This document shows, piece by piece, positions 37,072-44,504 of a stretch of DNA of 64,000 nucleotides (position 1 is the stretch's first letter; every line of letters starts with the position of its first letter). This stretch comes from CAJXMH01 sp040220135. GTDB lineage: Bacteria > Bacteroidota > Bacteroidia > Flavobacteriales_E > Vicingaceae. Position numbers and translations under genes: made by a program. The notes below the pieces were generated by a model. That model had not been told where the DNA came from, made no database searches, and was given only the letters and a program-made list of their open reading frames with translations. The stretch is from positions 62,001 through 126,000 of the forward strand of contig JAVJTT010000026.1 of assembly GCA_040220135.1 (NCBI GenBank). Reading direction: 5' to 3'.

Positions 37072-37763
37072 TGAAAGAAAAAGTAGTAGTAATCATCCCC
37101 GCTTTTAATGAGGAAAATGCGGTAGGTCGGGTAGTGCGAGATATTCCTAAAAGTTGGGTAGATGAAGTGATTGTAGTAAACAATAACTCCACCGACCTTA
37201 CCTCAGAAAATGCCGAAAAAGAAGGCGCTACGGTCTTATTTGAAGCAGAGAAAGGCTATGGAAGAGCTTGCTTAAAAGGAATTGACTACCTGAAAAAGGG
37301 AAGAAAAAAAGAAACTGAGATCGTAGTATTTATCGATGCTGACTATTCTGACTTTCCGGAACAAATGCCAGATTTAATCAAACCCATACAAAGCAAGCAA
37401 GTCGATATGGTTATCGGTTCTAGGGCTTTGGGAAAACGTGAAAAAGGAAGCATGACCGCGCCCCAGCTCTTTGGCAATTGGCTGGCTACCAATTTGTTGA
37501 AGTTGTTTTACGGTGCAAAATTTACTGACTTAGGGCCATTTCGTGCCATACACTATAAAAGTTTGTTAGCCTTGGATATGCAAGATGAAACCTATGGCTG
37601 GACGGTAGAAATGCAGATCAAAGCAGCTAAACAAAAGCTGAGGTTCACGGAAGTACCGGTAAACTATCGCAACCGAATCGGCTTTAGCAAAATCAGTGGA
37701 ACAGTAAAGGGAACATTCATGGCCGGTTATAAAATCATTGCCACCCTATTTAAATACTTTTGA
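37071..37763 (+). CDS. Glycosyltransferase family 2 (dolichyl-phosphate-mannose synthase-like)
   Basis: 230 residues from a GTG that overlaps the preceding TAG. GT-A fold: 'VVIIPAFNEENAVGRVV' at the N-terminus, 'VNNNSTDLT' nucleotide-binding loop, 'FIDADYSDFPEQMPDLI' with the DxD-type metal site, and 'DLGPFRAIHYKSL' acceptor region. No membrane segment. Enzymes of this kind load a hexose from a nucleotide sugar onto polyprenyl phosphate or a lipid. It is followed by two more glycosyltransferases, so it may supply the lipid-linked sugar used by the GT-C type enzyme at 39261 (inference). Confidence 0.9.
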   Translation: MKEKVVVIIPAFNEENAVGRVVRDIPKSWVDEVIVVNNNSTDLTSENAEKEGATVLFEAEKGYGRACLKGIDYLKKGRKKETEIVVFIDADYSDFPEQMPDLIKPIQSKQVDMVIGSRALGKREKGSMTAPQLFGNWLATNLLKLFYGAKFTDLGPFRAIHYKSLLALDMQDETYGWTVEMQIKAAKQKLRFTEVPVNYRNRIGFSKISGTVKGTFMAGYKIIATLFKYF

Positions 37764-37779
37764 AGTCTGAAATGGCACT

Positions 37780-39264
37780 ATGGAGGTTATTCTAATTGCG
37801 ATATACGGCTTAGCCCTGACTTTTATCTTTTGCTACAGCTTAATTCAGCTGCAGCTGGTTTGGAAGTATCGGCAATACCGCAAACAAGCGGAGGTTGAAG
37901 TGCCAAAAACATTAGGGCTAGACGATCTTCCTCAAGTTTGTGTACAGCTTCCCATTTTCAATGAAGCATACGTAGCCGAGCGATTGGTAGATAGAATATG
38001 TGAATTGGGTTATCCGAAAGACAAATTAGAAATTCAAGTATTAGACGATTCTACCGATGAAACGCAAGCGTTGCTTCAGGCGAAAGTTGCAGCCAAAAAG
38101 GCCACGGGTTTTGAGATTTATTATTTACATAGAACTGATCGTTCGGGATTTAAGGCTGGTGCTTTAGCAGCCGGTTTAAAGCAAACCAAAGCAGAACTGA
38201 TTGCCATTTTTGATGCCGATTTTATGCCAGAGCCTAATTTCTTGACTGAAATGGTGCCGGCTTTTCAAGATAAGGAAGTTGGGATGGTGCAAAGTCGCTG
38301 GGAGCATTTGAATGAAGGACACTCTTGGCTAACCAAACTGCAAGCTTTTGGCTTAGATGCCCACTTTTCGGTGGAACAGGGCGGACGAAATGCAGGAGGC
38401 CATTTTATGAATTTTAATGGTACGGCAGGCCTTTGGCGAAAAAGCTGTATTGAAGATGCCGGTGGCTGGCAGTCTGATACTTTAACCGAAGATTTAGACT
38501 TGAGCTACCGTGCTCAATTAAAAGGTTGGAAATTCAAGTTTTTAGAAAAGGTAGGCGCTCCGGCTGAACTTCCCGCTGCGATGAATGCCTTAAAAACGCA
38601 GCAGTTCCGTTGGAATAAAGGGGCGGCAGAATGTGTGCGCAAGAACTTGGGAAAAGTTTTACGAGCGGAGAAAATTAGCTTTTCGACCAAACTCAACGCT
38701 ATTTTTCACTTAATGAATTCAGCTGTTTTTATTTGCATTGTGATCTTGGCATTGCTGAGTATTCCCATGCTGATGATCAAGCATCATTTTGCAGAATATC
38801 ACTTCCTCTTCACTTTGGCTAGTGTTTTTATTGTCAGTCTGCCCATTTTAGCATGGTTTTACTGGACTTCTTGGCAAAGAATTTATACCAATAGATGGAA
38901 AGCCCTTTCTCAGTTTTTATTGCGCTTCCCCTTCTTTTTATCGGTTTCTATGGGCTTGTCGCTGCACAATGCTTGGGCCGTAGCAGAGGGCTATTTAGGG
39001 ATAAAATCACCCTTTTTGCGTACCCCAAAGTTTGCGCTTTCTAAAAACCAGCAAGCTCAATGGGTTAACAATCGATACATCAAAAGGAAAATTGGCTTTT
39101 TACCCTTTCTTGAATTGCTTTTTGCAGCCTATTTTGTTTTTGGCATAGTGCTCGGTATTCAATACCAAGACTTTGGTTTACTGCCTTTCCACTTCATGTT
39201 GATGATTGGTTTTGCTTATGTCTCATTTCTTTCTTTTTGGCATGCCTTAAAAACAGCTTCGTGA
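37780..39264 (+). CDS. Membrane glycosyltransferase family 2 (cellulose-synthase/glucosylceramide-synthase-like)
   Basis: 494 residues. One N-terminal membrane segment, a cytoplasmic GT-A domain and four or five C-terminal membrane segments. Catalytic signatures: 'QLPIFNEAYVAERLVD', 'LDDSTDET', 'FDADFMPEP' (DxD), 'TLTEDLDLSYRA' (TED) and 'QQFRWNKG' (QxxRW). These mark an inverting beta-glycosyltransferase, processive or lipid-directed. No BcsB, BcsC or PilZ partner is present, so cellulose synthesis is not indicated; a glycolipid glucosyltransferase is a reasonable alternative. The stop overlaps the next start by 4 bp. Confidence 0.88.
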   Translation: MEVILIAIYGLALTFIFCYSLIQLQLVWKYRQYRKQAEVEVPKTLGLDDLPQVCVQLPIFNEAYVAERLVDRICELGYPKDKLEIQVLDDSTDETQALLQAKVAAKKATGFEIYYLHRTDRSGFKAGALAAGLKQTKAELIAIFDADFMPEPNFLTEMVPAFQDKEVGMVQSRWEHLNEGHSWLTKLQAFGLDAHFSVEQGGRNAGGHFMNFNGTAGLWRKSCIEDAGGWQSDTLTEDLDLSYRAQLKGWKFKFLEKVGAPAELPAAMNALKTQQFRWNKGAAECVRKNLGKVLRAEKISFSTKLNAIFHLMNSAVFICIVILALLSIPMLMIKHHFAEYHFLFTLASVFIVSLPILAWFYWTSWQRIYTNRWKALSQFLLRFPFFLSVSMGLSLHNAWAVAEGYLGIKSPFLRTPKFALSKNQQAQWVNNRYIKRKIGFLPFLELLFAAYFVFGIVLGIQYQDFGLLPFHFMLMIGFAYVSFLSFWHALKTAS

Positions 39265-40580
39265 AAAATGGGATTTGGCTTGCTTTAGCTTTGCTATCGG
39301 CCTTGGCTTACACTTACTTAGGCTATGGAATTGAGCGTGCTAATTTTGCGGAAGTCTTAGTCTGCTTTGCCGTTCCTTTTTCCGCTTACTTTCTGTTGCT
39401 GATTTGGCGAAAGAAAAGACCAAGTTTTCAGTATTTGATTTATACGGCCATCGGTTTTCGCCTGATTTTCCTCTTTGCCTTACCCAGTCTTTCTGATGAT
39501 TACTTCCGTTTTCTATGGGACGGACAGCTCTTTGCCAATGGCTTAAACCCCTTTGATTTTAAACCTGAGGAAGTGGAAAATCTTATTCCGCAGAAGCAAG
39601 CCTTATTGGAAGGGATGAACAGTCCGCAGTATTATTCGATTTACCCACCCATTGCGCAGTACATCTATGCCTTTGCCGCTTGGCTGTTTCCCCATTCACT
39701 TTTGGGTGGAGTTGTAGTAATGCGCTTGTTTATTCTTGCTGCTGAAATAGGTACGCTTTATCTCTTGCCCAAGGTGCTGCAACAGTTTTTTATGAACCGA
39801 GAAAAGACCTTGATCTATGCGTTGAACCCTTTGGTGATCATTGAGCTAAGCGGGAACCTGCACTTTGAAGCTATTGTGATCTTCTTTTTGCTTTTGGCAA
39901 TTCGCTTCTTACAAAAAGACGACACCGTATTTGGGGGATTGAGTTGGGCCTTGGCTGCGGCCACAAAGTTGATTCCTTTGATCTTTTTGCCGGTGTTTTT
40001 GAGAACTTGGAAATGGCCCAAGCCCTTTTGGTTTTATGCCTTTGGGGGCTTTGCTTTTTTATTGCTTTGGTTTCCTTTTCAAAGTTTTGGCTTTTGGGAG
40101 CATTTCCGTTCTTCAGTCGACCTATACTTTAGCACTTTTGAATTCAATGCCGGATTGTATTACTTGATCCGTGAAGTTTGGCAGTCAGCGGTGGGTTACA
40201 ATCCCATCCAAACACTGGGACCCATGCTTTCGAAAGTATCGTTGGTGGGTGTTTTAGTTATCCTTTGGCGGAGAAAGTGGCCCAACTTGAAAGCCATTTT
40301 TACTCCTATTTTAATGGCTCTTTTGCTATACTATTCTTTGGCCTTGATCGTGCATCCTTGGTACATCTGCACCTTGGTATTTCTTTCCCTTTTTACCAAG
40401 TATACTTTTCCGGTTTTGTGGTCAGTTTTGGTGGTACTTTCTTATGCGACATACCAAACTGAGGCTTACCAAGAAAATCATTACTTAGTGGCAGTTGAGT
40501 ATCTTTTGCTTTTTGGATGGATTGGAGTTGAGCTTCTTCGACATTACCAAAGGCGTTTGCCGTGGCTTCGATTGTATTAA
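39261..40580 (+). CDS. GT87-like/GT-C polytopic mannosyltransferase family protein
   Basis: 439 residues from the GTG at 39261, which overlaps the previous stop as GTGA; a TTG at 39237 is also in frame but lies deeper inside the preceding gene. About ten transmembrane segments. 'LSDDYFRFLWDGQLFANGLNPFDF' (in part) near residue 85 has the early acidic loop (D-D-Y-R) seen in GT-C enzymes that use polyprenyl-phosphate sugars, and 'IYPPIAQY' and 'ALNPLVIIELSGNLHFE' are typical of the DUF2029/GT87 group. Probably adds a sugar on the periplasmic face; acceptor unknown. Last gene of the operon. Confidence 0.82.
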   Translation: MKNGIWLALALLSALAYTYLGYGIERANFAEVLVCFAVPFSAYFLLLIWRKKRPSFQYLIYTAIGFRLIFLFALPSLSDDYFRFLWDGQLFANGLNPFDFKPEEVENLIPQKQALLEGMNSPQYYSIYPPIAQYIYAFAAWLFPHSLLGGVVVMRLFILAAEIGTLYLLPKVLQQFFMNREKTLIYALNPLVIIELSGNLHFEAIVIFFLLLAIRFLQKDDTVFGGLSWALAAATKLIPLIFLPVFLRTWKWPKPFWFYAFGGFAFLLLWFPFQSFGFWEHFRSSVDLYFSTFEFNAGLYYLIREVWQSAVGYNPIQTLGPMLSKVSLVGVLVILWRRKWPNLKAIFTPILMALLLYYSLALIVHPWYICTLVFLSLFTKYTFPVLWSVLVVLSYATYQTEAYQENHYLVAVEYLLLFGWIGVELLRHYQRRLPWLRLY

Positions 40581-40694
40581 CCTAAAAGCTTAAAAGGGAA
40601 AGCTATCACTTGCCCTTCTCGATGTGCTTTTCACCTCAGTTCGACTCTTTTGAAACTTCGGGATGCCTGCTGAACGAAGCCAGGTGTTTTTTTT

Positions 40695-40746
40695 CTTGTC
40701 AGTTCGAGTGATCCCGAAACTTCGGGATAGTATCGAGAATGACAAG
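40695..40746. repeat. Palindromic intergenic repeat, short copy (52 bp)
   Basis: Begins CTTGTCAGTTCGAG and ends TATCGAGAATGACAAG; outer arms are partly complementary and an inner TCCCGAA-AC-TTCGGGA is a perfect 7-bp stem. Its first 32 bp equal those at 25328. A degenerate relative ('cagttcgac', 'gaaacttcgggatgcc') lies just before it at 40635-40675. It fills the 238-bp gap after the glycosyltransferase operon. Confidence 0.8.
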
Positions 40747-40818
40747 AAAAGCAATGGAACTCACAAACTCCACTTCGTTTTTTTCTGAGATTAATTACTT
40801 TAGTGCAAATCAATTATT

Positions 40819-41010
40819 ATGACTTTAGCCCGTTTACTATACATCTTTGGCTTTTTGCTTATCGTTTATGCCGTAATTTCAGGCTTAAACCTTGAGTTTA
40901 ATACGGATTTTGAAGAATCCACCTTTGAAAGTAGCTATACTTTTAAAGTGGGAAGTTTTATTTTGGGTTTGATCTTGATTTTTCTGGGGCGGAAGAGTCG
41001 GAAAGCTTAA
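40819..41010 (+). CDS. Small two-helix membrane protein, function unknown
   Basis: 63 residues. Hydrophobic segments at ~4-24 and ~44-58 flank a short acidic loop ('NTDFEESTFESS'), and the C-terminus is basic ('RKSRKA'), which suggests both ends are cytoplasmic. A clean ATG, AT-rich leader and normal codon use support it as a gene. Its TAA stop overlaps the stop of the convergent MscS gene within TTAA. Confidence 0.65.
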   Translation: MTLARLLYIFGFLLIVYAVISGLNLEFNTDFEESTFESSYTFKVGSFILGLILIFLGRKSRKA

Positions 41011-41885
41011 GATTTTTGCTTCAACTCAACCGGAATGGCTTTCTCTTCCTGATAAAGTTTATGTTCTCGAATGTCCGCCGGCATATTAATGTTTGCCTGG
41101 CTTAGGGCCTCCATAACTTCTTGCATAACACGGCTCTTTAATTGCACCGTTGAGCCCACAAAGTCAAGAGAGTTAATCCAAAAATGAACTTTTAAGTTCA
41201 AGGTACTAGATCCAAAATCTTGAATGGCTATAAAAGGCTGCAAAGGCTCTTTGTGTACAATGTCTTGATTTTCTTTCAAGCAGTTGTCAATCAATGAGCT
41301 TACCTTGCCAATCGATTCACTGTAATCAATCCCTACGATAAAATCGTGTCTCAACAAACCATCTTTGGTAAAGTTGATGATCACATTCTTGATCATGTCT
41401 GCATTGGGGATAAAAATGTCTCTGCCGTTAAAGGTTCGCAGTTGGGTGTTTCTTAAGTTTAGTGCACTAACATTACCGGTAAATCCATTTACTTCTACCG
41501 TGTCGCCAATGTCAAAGGGTCGGCTAAAAGCGAGCATAACCCCGGCAAGTAAGTTTTCGCCAATGTCTTTAAAAGCAAAGCCTAAAATAAAGGCCATTAC
41601 TCCGGCACCGGCCAAAAGTCCGGCTGCGGCTTTGCCCAAGCCTATTTGATTGAGAAAGAGGCCAACTCCAATTACCACGAAAACCCAAAAGAGCAAGTTG
41701 CCCAAGAATTTGGCTAAAAGTTGATCGGAGAAGCGTTTGCTAAAACGGTTTAAAAACAAACGCTTGATTAAGCTGCCAAGTAAAGTGAAGAAAATTAGAA
41801 AGACCAGGCCAATAAGAATTTGGGGAGAAGCTGCTATGGCGCTTTCTCCCCAATTCTGAAATTCGTTTTTAATCTGCTCAATCAC
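41007..41885 (-). CDS. MscS-family small-conductance mechanosensitive ion channel
   Basis: 292 residues. Three N-terminal membrane segments (~20-40, ~65-85 and the pore helix ~90-115). The pore-lining TM3 'KAAAGLLAGAGVMAFILGFA' (in part) has the small-residue pattern of MscS and leads into 'FKDIGENLLAGVMLAFSRPF', 'IGDTVEVNGFTGNVSAL' and 'FIPNADMIKNVIINFT', all classical for the family. Opens under membrane tension to release solutes during hypo-osmotic shock. Length is close to E. coli MscS. Confidence 0.95.
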   Translation of the reverse strand: MIEQIKNEFQNWGESAIAASPQILIGLVFLIFFTLLGSLIKRLFLNRFSKRFSDQLLAKFLGNLLFWVFVVIGVGLFLNQIGLGKAAAGLLAGAGVMAFILGFAFKDIGENLLAGVMLAFSRPFDIGDTVEVNGFTGNVSALNLRNTQLRTFNGRDIFIPNADMIKNVIINFTKDGLLRHDFIVGIDYSESIGKVSSLIDNCLKENQDIVHKEPLQPFIAIQDFGSSTLNLKVHFWINSLDFVGSTVQLKSRVMQEVMEALSQANINMPADIREHKLYQEEKAIPVELKQKS

Positions 41886-41910
41886 CCTACGAAGGTAAGA
41901 AAAGCAGCCC

Positions 41911-44373
41911 TTATCTTTTCAAGAGTATTTTGCGGCTTTCCCATTTTTTGTCCTCCCTTAATACTCGTAAGAGATAAATTCCTTCGGGAAATGCAGATAA
42001 GTTAAAAGTGTTTTCTTTGTTTCTAAGCCTTTGTTGAAGCAGTAGTTTGCCACTCATGCTGAAGACTTGTAATTCTTCTAAGACTTGATCAGACTTTAGG
42101 GTGGTGTAGCCATTGCTTGGGTTTGGAAAAACACTTAACTCCACTTTCTGTGGTCCATGAACTTCCGGCAAACCCACAAGCGTGCAATTGTAATTACTCC
42201 CGTAATCCGGATTTTTAGGACTGATAGTGTCATAAACTGCTTTTGCGGTAGCCAACACCCCTTGCATTTCAGAGAAGTTCTCTAAGTGGCTTTGAACCGA
42301 ATCTTTTCGCCCAAAACCTAAGGCCACACTTATGGTTTTGCTCTCGCCGGCATTTAAGGAATAATATGGAATACTGGCTATCCCTCTTCGATCTCCAGGA
42401 GCAAAAGGAGCTAGTCCATTGCCCGGATTGGCTTCAGTCCAGCCTGTTTGGGTGTATGGATTGCCAGAGAACATGTAAGAGGTTGGGATAGTTGACGAAT
42501 TAAGAAAGCCATCACCACCATAGTGAAGTGGAGTGCCATTTGGCCAACGTGCATTTAATAGATTTACATAGTGTATATGTAAGTTAATTTGAGTTTGACC
42601 ATTTGGTGCAAATGTTCTAATGAAACTGGTCATCGAATCACTTAAAAATTTGGCTCCCACAAATGGAGGATTGTTTCCATAAGGCGCTTGAGGGGTTGAG
42701 CCACGGCCAACAGTATCTGCATCGTAAATATAAAAGGTATTGGTAAGGCTATCGCAACCGATGTAATCATCTGCAGGATTACCTAGATCCCAATCAACGA
42801 AATAGCCGGTTTTAAGGGAATCAATTCTAGCATTTTCACGATTGATAATTCTAAAATCAAGGAATACCACTTGATTAATGTCTTGGTCGCTTTGACGGTT
42901 AAAACCATAGAGCATGTAATGGTATTCTAGCTTTAAGTTTGGGTCGGCAGAGTGCTTGATCCAATACAATGCTTCTTTACCTTTTATAATAGGATAGTCC
43001 CCATTTTGAGGGTCGTAACAACCATTGTTGTTTGCATCTTTAAAAGGAGCTAAGTCAAGCGAGATATTGAGCGTAGAGTCTCCATTTGCCGGCCAATTTT
43101 TTATGCCATCAGGCATTTGATAGCCCGTTTGGTTGTATGAGGACTTGTGCATGTCAATTTCAGCTTGACTTACATTTACCACATACGGCCATTCAAAACC
43201 CAAGCGATTGCTATTAAGTGGTCCGGGAGAAGCACCTGGACTAGCCAAACCTGGATTGCTTATCCAATTCCCTTTTTTAGCTATGGTAATGAAGTCAGAA
43301 GTATAAATAGCACCTAGTCCACTGCCTTTGGGTACTTCAAATCCAACTTCCCCGAATGAGTTTTCAAATACCCCCTGATCGGCGCGTATGTTTATTCCAA
43401 TTTCATTCAGATCAAAGTCATTGTCAAGCTTTAAAGGCCGGGCATTTTTATTAGCATAGGCTAGGCCTTGCTTGGTTCCTACATAGAGTTTATTATGAGC
43501 GAGCTCTAAACAATTGATATAAGTCAAACCTGCGTTGAAAAATTGCATTACACTATCTTCCGTAAAGCAAAGAGATGAACCTCCATGATTAACACCTGCC
43601 CATATCGTATTGCCATCAACTGCAAGGCAAGAAGGAGGGTAGCTAAAGGGCATGGCAAATTGGGTGGCTTGAGGGGTGAAAGGGTAATTGAATTCATAGA
43701 ACAAACTGTGCCCGGTTTCAGCCAATAATCTACCGTCTTCACTTTTAAATAGCCTTTGGATTGTAGCGAGGTTGAGGTTTGGGTTAGCTGTAATGGTATC
43801 CCATTGACTTCCATTAAATATTTTTACTGTATTTACGCTAGGCAGTAATAAGGGCGGATCAAGGGCGTAGACTCGATCCGCTGAATCAATACCCAAAACG
43901 GAGGCCCCAATGTTAGGATAATGTGTAAAAATAGAACCATTAAACTTAGAAACCCCACTTGAACTGCCGATCCACAGATTCCCTTGTGAGTCAGTCGAAA
44001 TATCTTTGATGTCGTTGCTTAAGAGGCCACTAGTGGTGTCGTAGTTTACGAAATTGCTTCCGTCGTAGCTTGTAACCCCTTTATTGGTACGCAGCCACAT
44101 TGTGTTGCCAGTAGCTTCAATTTCATGAATGCTCTGTTCAGCTAAACTTAAGCCTCCAATAAAGTAAGTTAGTACTTGGCTCCCATTATAAAAACACAAA
44201 CCCTTACTTGTGCCAATCCAAATCGCAGAATCGTTTTCTACATATATTGCTTGAACGATGTCACTGCTTAGTCCATCGTTTGTATTGAGCAGTTTCCAAG
44301 CTCTGTTTTGTGAAGCAAGCGAGCTAATAAGTAAGAAAGAAATGAATAAGTTGATCAATTGTTTTACTTTCAT
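41911..44373 (-). CDS. Reg_prop-type propeller protein with T9SS type A sorting domain (paralogue 1)
   Basis: 820 residues, signal peptide 1-21. Residues ~25-330 carry two-component-regulator propeller motifs ('NDGLSSDIVQAIYVEND', 'IWIGTSKGLCFYNG', 'LWIGSSSGVSKFNG'), but no histidine kinase or DNA-binding region follows. Residues ~360-740 form a second module with 'PFKDANNNGCYDPQNGDYP', a calcium-loop-like D/N series, and 'YHYMLYGFNRQ' and 'DWDLGNPADDYIGCD'. The last ~75 residues ('LSVFPNPSNGYTTL', 'FSMSGKLLLQQ', 'EGIYLLRVL') are a type A sorting domain. It is a secreted protein, not a sensor kinase. Tandem paralogue of 44505-47003. Confidence 0.85.
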   Translation of the reverse strand: MKVKQLINLFISFLLISSLASQNRAWKLLNTNDGLSSDIVQAIYVENDSAIWIGTSKGLCFYNGSQVLTYFIGGLSLAEQSIHEIEATGNTMWLRTNKGVTSYDGSNFVNYDTTSGLLSNDIKDISTDSQGNLWIGSSSGVSKFNGSIFTHYPNIGASVLGIDSADRVYALDPPLLLPSVNTVKIFNGSQWDTITANPNLNLATIQRLFKSEDGRLLAETGHSLFYEFNYPFTPQATQFAMPFSYPPSCLAVDGNTIWAGVNHGGSSLCFTEDSVMQFFNAGLTYINCLELAHNKLYVGTKQGLAYANKNARPLKLDNDFDLNEIGINIRADQGVFENSFGEVGFEVPKGSGLGAIYTSDFITIAKKGNWISNPGLASPGASPGPLNSNRLGFEWPYVVNVSQAEIDMHKSSYNQTGYQMPDGIKNWPANGDSTLNISLDLAPFKDANNNGCYDPQNGDYPIIKGKEALYWIKHSADPNLKLEYHYMLYGFNRQSDQDINQVVFLDFRIINRENARIDSLKTGYFVDWDLGNPADDYIGCDSLTNTFYIYDADTVGRGSTPQAPYGNNPPFVGAKFLSDSMTSFIRTFAPNGQTQINLHIHYVNLLNARWPNGTPLHYGGDGFLNSSTIPTSYMFSGNPYTQTGWTEANPGNGLAPFAPGDRRGIASIPYYSLNAGESKTISVALGFGRKDSVQSHLENFSEMQGVLATAKAVYDTISPKNPDYGSNYNCTLVGLPEVHGPQKVELSVFPNPSNGYTTLKSDQVLEELQVFSMSGKLLLQQRLRNKENTFNLSAFPEGIYLLRVLREDKKWESRKILLKR

Positions 44374-44444
44374 AGAAATTGGGTTTTCAAGTTTAACATC
44401 GGTAATAGGTAGACGCTTTTAGCAATTAAAATGCTGCCTCATGA

Positions 44445-44476
44445 AAAAGCCGAAAAGTAGATACTTCTCGGCTTTT
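44445..44476 (-). terminator. Rho-independent terminator after paralogue 2
   Basis: Fifteen-bp arms (44445-44459 and 44462-44476) with one non-Watson-Crick pair and a 2-nt loop. On the minus strand the stem is followed by a T run. It separates the two tandem paralogues, so the second (41911-44373) probably needs its own promoter. Confidence 0.85.
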
Positions 44477-44504
44477 ACCTAACCAAATTGATAGAAAGTA
44501 TTGT

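Noticed and set aside
37780..39264. Cellulose synthase BcsA
   Set aside because: QxxRW and DxD motifs fit many membrane GT2 enzymes; no PilZ domain and no bcsB/bcsC neighbours.
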